Below, in pieces: positions 18,801 through 26,543 of a DNA stretch of 64,000 nt. The notes under the pieces were generated by a model. It was not told the DNA's origin. It made no database searches and saw only the letters and a list, made by a program, of their open reading frames with translations. Position numbers and translations under genes: made by a program. The stretch covers positions 186,001-250,000 of the forward strand of contig JBOGCF010000056.1 of the NCBI GenBank assembly GCA_051656605.1. Reading direction: 5' to 3'. The stretch is from UBA12018 sp051656605 (lineage in GTDB: Bacteria; Bacteroidota; Bacteroidia; Bacteroidales; CAMTPD01). Numbering within the stretch: the first letter of the stretch is position 1; each line of letters opens with the position of its first letter.

Positions 18801-19868
18801 GTTTACTTGTAGAACCACCTTGTCTGCTTCTACCTCTTTGCCTGGAGCAACCTCCGTTACGGTTGCAGTTGCGATAGCATCGCCCACAGGTGTATTTTCG
18901 TCCGAATACAATTCATTCGCATAAAGCGAGTAAACCACTTTATAGTCTTTTACCTTCTTCTTATCCAAGTTGCGGATATCCGATGTGATGGCAAGAGAGC
19001 CATTGGTATATGAATCGTCCAGATCAGGTATGGCAACAAGATTGCGAACGTGTACTTTCGGTGTAGAGTAAAGAGCAACGGTGCGGAAGATACCCGGCAA
19101 GCGGAACATATCTTGCGCTTCGAGGAATGAAGCATCAGAGCTACGGTATACTTCGGCTGCAACAATATTCTTTCCTTTCTTCAAGTAAGGCGTGATGTTG
19201 AAGTTTGCTGTGTTTCTCGAGTTCTTGGAGAAACCAACGTATTTACCGTTGATCCAAAGGTAGAAGAATGAATCCACACCATCGAAACTAATAAACACTT
19301 CGCGTCCGTCCCAGTCTTGAGGAATGTCAAACTCCTTACGGTACGAACCTACTTCGTTACGATGTTTGAAAGTAGTCCAGTTTTCCGGCGGAGTGCGCAT
19401 AACGCCACCACGCCAGTCGTCTACTTTAACACTGTGCTTGAAGATAACGGGTTGGTTTACATAAATAGGCACACCATATTTCAGATCTCCGTTTTTCTGA
19501 ACTCCTTGGATATTCCAGTTTGAAGGAACAGGAATCTTGTCCCAAGACGAAGTACTGTATTCTTCCAGATAAAAGTCTTTGGGACGTGAATCCGGATCAG
19601 GAGCCCAATTGAAGTCCCAGTCTCCGTTTAGCGATACCCAGTAAGTACTGTTTTCGGGTAATACCTTACGAGCGCTTTCAACGCTCTGAAAAGGGAAAAT
19701 GTAGGCACGAGGTTGCTCCTTGTTCAAAGCAAGGTTCTCGGGCGATTGCCACTCGTTTCCTACAGGAGCCTGTTCGGTTTTGTAGTAGAAACCGTCTAGT
19801 ACCTCTTGCGCGGCAAAGCTTTGTAGTGCGAAACTGCAAAGAATAATTCCAAATGTGAATTTTCGCAT
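15822..19868 (-). CDS. GH2 beta-galactosidase, large form with chitobiase-like and F5/8-type C-terminal domains
   Basis: A 1348-residue secreted protein with signal peptide ending near FAAQ (residue 21). In order: sugar-binding jelly roll (about 75-290), Ig-like domain (295-410), TIM barrel (410-710) with acid/base Glu534 (WSLGNEAG) and nucleophile Glu597 (HISEYAHSMGN), a DUF4981-like segment and the beta-galactosidase small-chain domain (NFTYYGRGPIDNYADR). Beyond the usual end are a short chitobiase C-terminal-like domain (APILYTINNGKKQEYKG) and a discoidin/F5-8 domain (PHWVDLDAG, KARYIRFTALN), likely carbohydrate-binding. It belongs with LacZ-type beta-galactosidases acting on terminal beta-galactosides in the periplasm or at the surface. 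It appears monocistronic. Confidence 0.93.
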   Translation of the reverse strand: MRKFTFGIILCSFALQSFAAQEVLDGFYYKTEQAPVGNEWQSPENLALNKEQPRAYIFPFQSVESARKVLPENSTYWVSLNGDWDFNWAPDPDSRPKDFYLEEYSTSSWDKIPVPSNWNIQGVQKNGDLKYGVPIYVNQPVIFKHSVKVDDWRGGVMRTPPENWTTFKHRNEVGSYRKEFDIPQDWDGREVFISFDGVDSFFYLWINGKYVGFSKNSRNTANFNITPYLKKGKNIVAAEVYRSSDASFLEAQDMFRLPGIFRTVALYSTPKVHVRNLVAIPDLDDSYTNGSLAITSDIRNLDKKKVKDYKVVYSLYANELYSDENTPVGDAIATATVTEVAPGKEVEADKVVLQVNNPNKWSAESPYRYTLVAELKDKKNKTIDVTSTIVGFREVEIKDTPAEKDEFGLAGRYYYVNGKPVKLKGVNRHESNPATGHVISREHMQEEVMLMKRANINHVRNSHYPDDPYWYYLCDKYGIYLEDEANIESHQYYYGEASLSHPVEWKKAHVARVMEMVHANINNPSIVIWSLGNEAGPGNNFVAAYDALKKADVSRPVQYERNNSIVDMGSNQYPSIAWTRGAVKGNYDIKYPFHISEYAHSMGNACGNLEDYWEAIESTNFFCGGAIWDWVDQSMYNYDPKTGDKYLAYGGDFGDTPNDGQFVMNGIIFGDLEPKPQYYEVKKVYQHIDVKPIDIQKGTFELFNKYYFKNLSDYQIKWALYEDGKEIEAGNLQPQTLDARKRTTITVPYQLAKLKNDSEYFVKIQFLLNEKQPWADKGFPQAEEQILIKEAGARPAIAEVATTGGNLELLKAESNIQTVKGDNFEVKFDTNTGTIYSLTYGNETVIAPGNGPKLDALRAFVNNDNWFYSPWFDRGLHNLVHKTTNQSVYVDKDKKDKSKQKVVLAFTVESQAPNAAKILGGTSSGKNSIEELTDKKFGPEDFKFTTNQIWTIYPDGSVELQSNISSNNPSMVLPRLGYVMKVPQQYGNFTYYGRGPIDNYADRKSGQFIEEHKSTVAGEFVNFPKPQDMGNHEDVRWCALTNNAGNGAIFVATDRLSASALQYSALDMIMAPHPYQLPKAGDTYLHLDLGVTGLGGNSCGQGGPLNEDRIYANNHNMGFIIRPAQAQQALAATANVSASGELPISITRSRAGVVEIASLDQDAPILYTINNGKKQEYKGAITLRDGGAVKAWYKEKPQLVAAAQFEKIEGIQTEVIFSSSQEVGEGDGKNLTDGDPNTYWHTMYSVTVAKYPHWVDLDAGEAKAIKGFTFLPRQSGNNGRIKDYTIHVSQDGKEWGEPIHKGTFENNASEKKVLFDKPTKARYIRFTALNAQNKQDFASGAEISILAD

Positions 19869-19966
19869 GGTATATAATTATATTATTATTGTTCGATTAT
19901 CTAAAGGTCAGCCTATCGAATCGTTATTTAATATATTTCTTGTTTTTGTCTATTTTATTGAAAATG

Positions 19967-19995
19967 CAAATATAGGAAATCTTCTTATTTACAAA
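19967..19995 (-). promoter_or_regulatory. Promoter of the large GH2 gene
   Basis: On the minus strand TTTG (19992-19995) and TATATTTG (19967-19974) are separated by 17 nt, matching the Bacteroides -33/-7 pair. The expected 5' leader is about 93 nt. Confidence 0.6.
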
Positions 19996-20140
19996 ATAGA
20001 ACCGATTGGTATAAACGCCTTTCAAAATGAAAATAGTTGAAGTTTAGTTGTTTTGGTGAAAATAGCATGTGTGAAAGAGAGAAGAATGGACTTGAAAAGA
20101 ACCTTATTGGGTCTAAAAATAAACCTAATGAGGTTCTGAA

Positions 20141-20204
20141 AAAAAGTAAACTAGGTTTTTCCAAAAAGTAAGTAAGGTTTTTGGAAAAACCATGCATGGT
20201 TTTT
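20141..20204 (-). repeat. Direct repeats and overlapping hairpins, possible terminator
   Basis: Two 20-nt direct repeats at 20141-20160 and 20163-20182 (17 of 20 identical, period 22) both end in AGGTTTTT. The single AAAAACC segment at 20185-20191 can pair with the GGTTTTT at 20176-20182 or with the one at 20198-20204; the latter makes the perfect 20-bp palindrome AAAAACCATGCATGGTTTTT (20185-20204). Lying 72 nt after the YgbA-like stop codon on the minus strand, it may terminate that operon. Confidence 0.55.
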
Positions 20205-20276
20205 AGGTGTTGTAAATGAGTCGTTTACGGGGATGTGGCTTGGTGCTGTTTCGAGCTTAGAGTGCTCTCCTTCTTT

Positions 20277-20576
20277 TTAAAGAAATTCTTTAATTAAGTG
20301 TTTTATTGCAGCGGCTGGACTATAAAGGAGCATTCTGGGGCCCGAATAGCGCATAACTTCTCGCATCTTGGCGCGCATTAATGGCTTATAGCAATGTACC
20401 GGACATAATCGGCAGGTTGATTTCTTTTCTCCAAAAGGGCATTTAGACAGTCGGGCCATGGCATAATTGAGTAGTTCTTGGCATTGCATGCACAACTCTT
20501 GATTACCTTCTTTCTTTTTGCAATAGAGTGTGATCATCAACTCTACCGTTCTTTTTTCTTGTTCGATATGGCTCAT
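20277..20576 (-). CDS. YgbA-like protein (nitrous oxide-stimulated promoter family)
   Basis: A 99-residue protein closely fitting the YgbA_NO family: EKRTVELMITLYC at the start, a cysteine-rich centre (LCMQCQELL, SKCPFGEKKSTCRLCPVHCYKP) and the conserved REVMRYSGPRML near the end. Seven cysteines in CxxC-like spacing suggest metal or Fe-S binding. E. coli YgbA is induced by nitric oxide and linked to recovery from nitrosative stress; the biochemical role is poorly defined. The gene follows the pseudouridine synthase by 9 bp and is probably co-transcribed with it. Confidence 0.88.
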   Translation of the reverse strand: MSHIEQEKRTVELMITLYCKKKEGNQELCMQCQELLNYAMARLSKCPFGEKKSTCRLCPVHCYKPLMRAKMREVMRYSGPRMLLYSPAAAIKHLIKEFL

Positions 20577-20585
20577 AATTTCTGA

Positions 20586-22202
20586 TTAAAAGGGCGCTTT
20601 CGCTTCAATAATGATGCGTTGTTGGGTGATTGGGTGTGTAAACTCCAGGTATTCGGCATGCAAATACAAACGATCAGACTTCTTTCCATAAAGTTCGTCG
20701 CCTTTGATCGGTGTGTTGAGCCCTTCTACGTGTGCGGCATGCACGCGCAATTGGTGCGTACGACCGGTGATGGGATAAAAAGCAATACGTGTGGCGTTGT
20801 TTTCACACGATAATACTTCGTATTTCGTTACGGCATTCTTTCCCAATTCATGATTTACCATTTGTCGTGGACGGTCGGTCGGATCTAAACAAATAGGGAG
20901 GTTGATTATCCCTGCTTGTAGCGAAATAGCTCCGTCCAAGATTGCGGTATAACGCTTGGTTACGTTGCGTCCGGCAAATTGCGCCTGTAAGGCTTTATGT
21001 ATCTCTTTGGTTTTTGCAATGAGCAAAATACCCGATGTTGCCATGTCGAGACGGTGTACGATCAATGGTCCTGTAGCTTCGGGGTAAGTTTGAGTAGCCC
21101 ACGACAAAAGCGATATTTGCTCCGTTTTACCTGGTACTGAGAGCATACCGGCCGGTTTATTAACAGCCACGATCCACTCATCTTCGAAGATAATCTCGGG
21201 TACAAAGCTTTCCGAATCTTTAAGCAGAGGATTTGCTTCTACATCCAAACCTTTGAGCATGTGACCAAGTATCGGTTCGCATTTTCCTTTGCAAGCCGGA
21301 TAATAAAAGCCATGTTTTCGGATTTCTGTTTTCGGAGAATCGCCCCACCAAAACTCGGCCATCGCAAGGGGTTTCATTTCATTGAGATACGCATACTGCA
21401 ATAGTTTCGGACCGGCGCATTCGGCTGCTCCGGCCGGAGGTATCTTTTGTGCGGTCGATTCGAAGATAGCGCACAATCCTTTTGTCTCGCCGTTGCCATT
21501 CAACAGTTGAAACTGATCAAATAGTTGCAGTTGCAGTCGGGCCGATCGGGTTTTACGCTCGTGCTTCAATCCTTCGATCTGTGTAGTGAAGGATGCGAGC
21601 TTTTGCTCAATCGATGCAATTTCCTCTTTGAGTCGCTTTTCGAGTCGTTTTATCTCGGCTTTTTGGTATTGACTTTCCTTTATCATTGCAGCCAATTCTG
21701 CGTCGCTTTGTTCAGTGCTACGCAACTGCTCACGTTCGCGTTTTGAAGCTTTATAAGCCTGTTTAGCGTTGCTTATTTCTGTTGTTGCTTGCGCAGAAAC
21801 CAATTGCAACGACTGCTTTAACGTCTGGTATTCGCTGTTTGTTTCTATCGCTTTGATTTGATGATTGATTTGCGAAATCTGCTCTTCTTCTATTTTGAAG
21901 AAGCCGTCGGGTTGAAGCAAGTCGTATACGGGAGGAACAAAGAATGCATGCTTGTTGGAGTGTGCAAGGTTGCCCGAAAAAGCAGCCAAATAGCCAATCT
22001 CGCCATCGGTAGTTTCAACCACCAATACGCCAAACATCTTACCCTTTTCGAGTTCGTTTTTCCATTCATTCTTTGTGGCAAGCAAGGCCTGTACCTCTTG
22101 TGCTGCAATTACGCAAAGGGGGTGAGGGGTGTAATGAAACGGATAGGTGAACTGATCGGGAAGATCGTCGTTTGTGATGATTTGTTTGAATGGATGAAAC
22201 AT
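20586..22202 (-). CDS. RluA-family RNA pseudouridine synthase, long form with coiled coil
   Basis: Residues about 320-538 form the catalytic domain: VNKPAGMLSVPGKT, then IVHRLDMATSGILLIAKT with the catalytic Asp of HRLD, and TGRTHQLRVHAAH. The N-terminal 320 residues include a predicted coiled coil (about 130-225, rich in K/E/R/Q) and a conserved AECAGPKLLQYAY...EFWWG block followed by YPACKGKCEPILGHML, seen in the long RluA-like forms found in several phyla. The enzyme should isomerise uridine in rRNA or tRNA; the target base is not predictable. Its gene is upstream of the YgbA-like gene in one transcript. Confidence 0.88.
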   Translation of the reverse strand: MFHPFKQIITNDDLPDQFTYPFHYTPHPLCVIAAQEVQALLATKNEWKNELEKGKMFGVLVVETTDGEIGYLAAFSGNLAHSNKHAFFVPPVYDLLQPDGFFKIEEEQISQINHQIKAIETNSEYQTLKQSLQLVSAQATTEISNAKQAYKASKREREQLRSTEQSDAELAAMIKESQYQKAEIKRLEKRLKEEIASIEQKLASFTTQIEGLKHERKTRSARLQLQLFDQFQLLNGNGETKGLCAIFESTAQKIPPAGAAECAGPKLLQYAYLNEMKPLAMAEFWWGDSPKTEIRKHGFYYPACKGKCEPILGHMLKGLDVEANPLLKDSESFVPEIIFEDEWIVAVNKPAGMLSVPGKTEQISLLSWATQTYPEATGPLIVHRLDMATSGILLIAKTKEIHKALQAQFAGRNVTKRYTAILDGAISLQAGIINLPICLDPTDRPRQMVNHELGKNAVTKYEVLSCENNATRIAFYPITGRTHQLRVHAAHVEGLNTPIKGDELYGKKSDRLYLHAEYLEFTHPITQQRIIIEAKAPF

Positions 22203-22329
22203 GCTGATTATGGGTTCTTGCTAAATGTGATACACAAAGATAGCAGATTCTAGGTTTTAAAAATAGATAATGGTACTACTATTTGGTTGATCTCTCTGCT
22301 AACAAGCTGGATATTCTGGCTAGAAATTC

Positions 22330-22337
22330 TAAATTTG
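22330..22337 (+). promoter_or_regulatory. -7 element supporting the M81 peptidase start
   Basis: TAAATTTG fits TAnnTTTG and lies 29 nt before the ATG at 22367. It would place the transcript start near 22343, inside the extended reading frame that begins at 22283, so the shorter start is favoured. No clear -33 element is seen. Confidence 0.5.
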
Positions 22338-22366
22338 TAGAGAATAGATATAAAATCAATTTAACC

Positions 22367-23920
22367 ATGAATAAGAAATTAAGTCTGACCCTTTTGAGTG
22401 GCGCAATGCTGCTAAGTGCCGGAAGCATTTTTGCAAAAGATATGGCAAAAAAGCCCCGTGTAGGATTGGCAGGTTTGTCGATCGAGTGTAGTACCTTTTC
22501 TCCGGCACAAACAACCGAAGAGTTTTTCCGTGTAAACAAAGGAGACAAGGTTTTTGACTTGTACTCTTTTCTTGCACCCGACTCAACCTTGCGTGAGCAG
22601 GCAGACTGGTTTCCGGCTATGGTGTCGGCGGCAACTCCGGGCGGTATTGTAACCCGCGAGTGTTATGAATCGTTGGTAGGACAAACGCTCGACCTATTAA
22701 AGAAAAATGCACCTTATGATGCATTGTATCTTGATTTGCATGGTGCAATGAGTGTGGTAGGGATGGATGATCCCGAAGGCGATTTCTTAAAGCGTGTGCG
22801 TAGTGTAGTAGGGAGTAAAACCATTATTTCATCAAGTATGGACCTACATGGTTGCGTTTCGCCACGACTAGCCGAAGCGTGCGATTTGATTACTTGTTTC
22901 CGTATGGCTCCGCACGAAGACCGCTGGTTTACCAAGCGTAGAGCTGTAGCCAACATGATGGATCGTCTCGAAACGGGAAAAGGAAAACCTAAATACAAGG
23001 CTTGGGTATACGTGCCAATCTTGCTACCTGGAGAGAAAACAAGTACGCGTATTGATCCTGGAAAGACGCTTTATGCAAAGGTAGATCCTGTAACAAAGCA
23101 TCCGGGAGTAATTGATGCTGCCATCTGGATTTCGTATGCATGGGCTGACGAGCCTCGTAACCATGGGGTGGTAATGGCGTATGGTGATGATAAGAAAGCA
23201 GTAGCCGCAGCGGCAGAATCATTGGCAAAAAGTTTTTGGGATGTACGTGACGAATTTGAATTTGTAGCACCTACGTCTGATTTAAATACCTGTCTTGAGG
23301 CTGCATTTAAGAGTACAAAAAAACCATACTTCTTAAGTGATATGGGTGATAACCCAACGGCCGGAGGTGCGGGGGATGTGTCTTGGACACTGGAGCAACT
23401 ACTCAAACGTGAAGAACTGAAGAGCGAAAACGGTCCGGCCTTTATCTATGCGGCTATTCCGGGACCTGAATTGGTTGCAAAGGCTATGGCTGCGGGAGTA
23501 GGACGCACCGTGAGTGGGAAAGTTGGAGCCATGGTTGATAACCGCTATGCAGGTCCGGTAGATCTAACCGGTGTTGTCGAGTCGATTTATCAAAACGAAG
23601 GAAACAATCAGGTTGTGATAAGAACCGGTAGTTTGCGTGTGGTGGTAGCTGAAAAACGTTCGCCATTCCACTATGAGCAAAACTTCCTTAATCTGGGATT
23701 GAAACCACGCGAAGCGGATATTGTGATGGTGAAGTTAGGTTATCTTACCGAAGAACTATACGATATGCAAGCAGATTGGATGATGGCTCTAACCAGAGGT
23801 GGAGTAGATCAAGACTTGTTAAGTTTGCCATATCAGCGTATTCCTCGCCCGATGTATCCGCTCGATCCGGATATGGAAACACCTAAATTTAAAGCAGTCT
23901 TTATCCCGGTTTCTCGTTGA
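22367..23920 (+). CDS. M81 family metallopeptidase (MlrC/microcystinase C-like), secreted
   Basis: The start at 22367 is chosen over the upstream frame extension because it begins a proper signal peptide (MNKKLSLTLLSGAMLLSAGS, cleavage near IFAKD). The N-terminal M81 domain contains VGLAGLSIECSTFSP, the metal-site segments YLDLHGAMSV and SMDLHGCVSP, and FRMAPHEDR; the C-terminal MlrC domain follows from about residue 320 (LSDMGDNPTAGGAGD). The family is named for an enzyme that degrades linearised microcystin, but most members have unknown substrates, probably small peptides or amides. A signal peptide points to the periplasm. The gene appears monocistronic. Confidence 0.88.
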   Translation: MNKKLSLTLLSGAMLLSAGSIFAKDMAKKPRVGLAGLSIECSTFSPAQTTEEFFRVNKGDKVFDLYSFLAPDSTLREQADWFPAMVSAATPGGIVTRECYESLVGQTLDLLKKNAPYDALYLDLHGAMSVVGMDDPEGDFLKRVRSVVGSKTIISSSMDLHGCVSPRLAEACDLITCFRMAPHEDRWFTKRRAVANMMDRLETGKGKPKYKAWVYVPILLPGEKTSTRIDPGKTLYAKVDPVTKHPGVIDAAIWISYAWADEPRNHGVVMAYGDDKKAVAAAAESLAKSFWDVRDEFEFVAPTSDLNTCLEAAFKSTKKPYFLSDMGDNPTAGGAGDVSWTLEQLLKREELKSENGPAFIYAAIPGPELVAKAMAAGVGRTVSGKVGAMVDNRYAGPVDLTGVVESIYQNEGNNQVVIRTGSLRVVVAEKRSPFHYEQNFLNLGLKPREADIVMVKLGYLTEELYDMQADWMMALTRGGVDQDLLSLPYQRIPRPMYPLDPDMETPKFKAVFIPVSR

Positions 23921-24251
23921 TCCATAGATTATAATTGATTAGAGTAATATAATTGTAGAATTTTTCTACAAAATTTATGTGTTCTAGCTGAGGATCAGTG
24001 TAGATCGATTACACAAATTTCCATTCTACAATATAGCCTTATTCAAGAAAGTATAGGTACTTCTTGGATAAGGCTTTTTTTATGAATAACGAATTAATGG
24101 ATGTAATATATTTAGTTTCAGTATTGTTGTGGGTGTTTCTTGTTTAGTGTTAATAATATTGAGATATAGTAAGTTTTTTGGTATAATCTTTGCATTGTAT
24201 ATATGTAGATATATTTATTTCAAATTATACATCCTATTAAAAACAAAGTGA
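23921..24251. other. 331-bp intergenic region with two hairpins
   Basis: It contains an 8-bp perfect stem-loop, TTGTAGAA-TTT-TTCTACAA (23953-23971), and the terminator at 24035-24081. The remaining 170 bp before the GH18 gene are AT-rich leader; TATAATCTTTG at about 24181-24191 is an imperfect -7-like sequence. No gene is seen. Confidence 0.55.
24035..24081 (+). terminator. Terminator downstream of the M81 gene
   Basis: AGCCTTATTCAAGAA pairs with TTCTTGGATAAGGCT (24061-24075, one G-T pair), followed by seven or more T. It closes the transcript of the M81 gene, 115 nt after its stop. Confidence 0.85.
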
Positions 24252-26273
24252 ATGAAGAAAATCTTTAGTATCCTAACCCTTTTTCTGTTTTTCATTGCAT
24301 GTGGCGAGCCGGAAGAGATTATTACCGTAGAAAACGAGCTTCAAACAAAATCAGATCTTAATGGTAAAGCAAGCGCAGAACCATTAGTTGTGGGATATTT
24401 CCCATCGTGGAGCGAAACATATCCAAGTGGGTCGGGAACAAAGCTTCGCAATATGCCCGAAGAAGTGACACATATCTTTTTGTCGTTTATCAAACCGAAT
24501 ATGCGTTATGCGAAAGGGTCTTTCGACATTAAAGGTGTAGGCATTGAGGTTCCGTACGATGGAGTGGAGTTGAAAAAGACAGTAGAAGTTTTAAAAGCAA
24601 AAGGGACTAAAGTGATTCTTTCAATCGGAGGTGAAACGTATTGGGGTACTGATGCGGCTTATGATATCGACTTTCAGCAAATTGCAGACTTTATTCGTGA
24701 CTTCGGGTTTGATGGAATCGACTGGGACTACGAACCGAATGGTGGTTTTCAAACCATTGGTGAGCCTCAGAATGTAGAACGCTTCATTCGCATGATTCGC
24801 GAATCGCGAAAGCTGCTTCCTAGAGAAGAAGGATATTTGATAGCTTGTGCTCCGGCTGGTTGTGGTGCACTTGGAAGATCAACTCCTTATGCTGCAAATG
24901 ACGATGCGCAGTCGCCGTATGCATATGCAAAGCGTGCGGAAGCTACCGGTGATGATGTGGCAAATGAATACAATGCTACGGCTCCGGAAGGATATACCAT
25001 CTCTCTTTATGGTTTTGCGTCTACCGGCCATATGATTCCTGTTTTCAAAGCGGTAGGACAAGATTTGGATTTTGTAGCTTTTCAGGGCTATAATACCGGA
25101 TCTGCGTCACAACGTGAAATCATGTACGATTCGTATGCTTACTATGCAAATATCTATGGGTTTCGTGTTGCCTTTGGTATGCACGTGCCAGAAGAACCAT
25201 GGGGGCCTTTCTTTACCTATACGGAAGAGAAGCTCCGTGTGTATTCGGCTTATGTGGCAGAGGGTGGAAAACACAATCGTGCCGGCAAAGGTGACGGAGT
25301 TATGTTTTGGCAATTGCTACAGCAATCAAAGATTAATCCGGCATTAAATGGCGTTGATTATTGTAAGATTGCATATGATATTTTGGAAAACCACTCGCCA
25401 TCGACCACTCCTAAGGTGTCAATTGCATCTCCTATTAATAATGCAATGATACGCGAAAGCGACTCTTTTGAGTTTACTGCAAATGCAAAACGTGTTTCGA
25501 GGGTTGATTTCTTTGTGGACAATGCATTGTTGGAAAGCTCTACAAGTGAACCTTACAAAACAACTGTAAAGGGTTTGTCGATTGGCGAGCATACATTAAA
25601 AGTTGTAGCTTACGGGGCTAATAATGAAACAGCTGAGGCGGAAATTGTAATCAAAGTGATTTCTGATAATTCTGTAGAAGACCTTCCGCTGTGGAGTGCG
25701 CAAACAACGTATGCAACCTCCGGAACTTTAGTGCTCTATAATAGCAAGGTTTGGTCAAACAAATGGTGGACTCAAGGTGATGTTCCGGGAGAGTCTGAAG
25801 TGTGGGCTTTTGTAAGAAACGCAGACGGTAGCGGTGAAGATGGCAACGGCGATGGAAACAATGGTGGAAATGGCGGTTCCGGTGGTGGCAACGAAGGTGG
25901 CAATGAAGGCGGCGGCAACGATGGTAATGGCGGCGGCACAACAAACCCGGGCGAGGTTGCTCAATACGATCCGGCAAAAAGCTATCCAACTCCAGGCACT
26001 ATCGTGATCTACAACGGTAAGAAGTATAAAAGCAAATGGTGGGTTAATGCCGGGGAAGCTCCGGGTAATCCGGCCGGACCATGGGAGTTGATCCTTGAAA
26101 ATGGAGAAGGCACTACACCCGACAAAGCTTTAGAATATGATGTCGAGGCATCTTATCCTACACCGGGTACTTACGTGATCTATAATGGAAAAACATATAC
26201 CAACAAATGGTATGTATCGGTAGGAGAATACCCGGGTAAAGATCCATGGGGCCCATGGGAAGAAGTCCGATAA
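24252..26273 (+). CDS. GH18 chitinase-like lipoprotein with Ig-like domain and three chitin-binding CBM5/12-type modules
   Basis: The signal ends in a lipobox (FFIAC, Cys17), so the 673-residue protein is lipid-anchored. The GH18 barrel (about 43-370) has LSIGG and the catalytic DGIDWDYE with Glu161. A bacterial Ig-like domain follows (about 385-475, ISIASPINN-type start, RVDFFVDN). Then come three short modules of the CBM5/12 (ChtBD3) type, at about 478-525, 572-615 and 628-673, each with Tyr-Pro/Thr-x-Gly, V/IYN(G/S)K and a KWW or KWY aromatic pair. A Gly/Asn-rich linker (about 526-570) separates modules 1 and 2. The architecture indicates surface-exposed hydrolysis of chitin or a related GlcNAc polymer. 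It has its own terminator and no SusC/D partner nearby. Confidence 0.92.
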   Translation: MKKIFSILTLFLFFIACGEPEEIITVENELQTKSDLNGKASAEPLVVGYFPSWSETYPSGSGTKLRNMPEEVTHIFLSFIKPNMRYAKGSFDIKGVGIEVPYDGVELKKTVEVLKAKGTKVILSIGGETYWGTDAAYDIDFQQIADFIRDFGFDGIDWDYEPNGGFQTIGEPQNVERFIRMIRESRKLLPREEGYLIACAPAGCGALGRSTPYAANDDAQSPYAYAKRAEATGDDVANEYNATAPEGYTISLYGFASTGHMIPVFKAVGQDLDFVAFQGYNTGSASQREIMYDSYAYYANIYGFRVAFGMHVPEEPWGPFFTYTEEKLRVYSAYVAEGGKHNRAGKGDGVMFWQLLQQSKINPALNGVDYCKIAYDILENHSPSTTPKVSIASPINNAMIRESDSFEFTANAKRVSRVDFFVDNALLESSTSEPYKTTVKGLSIGEHTLKVVAYGANNETAEAEIVIKVISDNSVEDLPLWSAQTTYATSGTLVLYNSKVWSNKWWTQGDVPGESEVWAFVRNADGSGEDGNGDGNNGGNGGSGGGNEGGNEGGGNDGNGGGTTNPGEVAQYDPAKSYPTPGTIVIYNGKKYKSKWWVNAGEAPGNPAGPWELILENGEGTTPDKALEYDVEASYPTPGTYVIYNGKTYTNKWYVSVGEYPGKDPWGPWEEVR

Positions 26274-26313
26274 CTTAATAAAATAGCAACTCATAGTTGC
26301 AATCCCAGAGCGA

Positions 26314-26354
26314 GCATCAGCAAAAGTTTAGAACCTTTGCTGATGCTTTTTTTT
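26314..26354 (+). terminator. Terminator of the GH18 gene
   Basis: GCATCAGCAAAG (26314-26325) pairs with CTTTGCTGATGC (26335-26346), followed by eight T. Confidence 0.9.
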
Positions 26355-26437
26355 AGAATGAGATGCTCCGAAAAGTGCTAATTCAAGTGTTTTTAGATTG
26401 AAATGCTTCCGAATTGTATTCGTGTAATTGCTTCTAA

Positions 26438-26497
26438 TTGTTGGCTAATCTAGAAAAGAGATGTTACTTTATCGTTGAAAGTTGTTGGCTAATTTAG
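26438..26497 (+). repeat. 16-nt direct repeat upstream of the second GH2 gene
   Basis: TTGTTGGCTAATCTAG (26438-26453) recurs as TTGTTGGCTAATTTAG (26482-26497), 15 of 16 identical, 44 nt apart from start to start. Its position 47-106 bp before the GH2 start codon suggests paired binding sites for a regulator. This is inference. Confidence 0.45.
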
Positions 26498-26543
26498 CTT
26501 TACATCTGATACTTCGACAATATAAACTTTAAATAATTTAACC

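Larger units (their letters stand above)
19869..20276. other. 408-bp intergenic region with promoter and hairpin/repeat cluster
   Basis: No credible gene is present. Near the GH2 start is a minus-strand promoter (TATATTTG at 19967-19974, TTTG at 19992-19995). Between 20122 and 20204 are short hairpins and two 20-nt direct repeats described separately. A 70-codon minus-strand frame at 19985-20197 runs through these repeats and is considered accidental. Confidence 0.6.

Noticed and set aside
19985..20197. 70-codon minus-strand frame in the gap before the GH2 gene
   Set aside because: It runs through the direct repeats and hairpins, has Phe/Leu/Ser-rich composition from poly-T sequence and overlaps the GH2 promoter.
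22283..22366. Longer N-terminus for the M81 protein
   Set aside because: It would bury the signal peptide and includes the likely -7 promoter element at 22330-22337.
25830..25960. Repetitive GGC/GGT-rich stretch resembling a repeat array
   Set aside because: It is in-frame coding sequence for a flexible Gly/Asn linker, with no spacer structure, so not CRISPR or a mobile repeat.
25651..25989. Minus-strand His/Arg/Cys-rich frame opposite the GH18 linker
   Set aside because: It is the complement of the Gly/Asn-rich linker codons; low complexity, no independent support.
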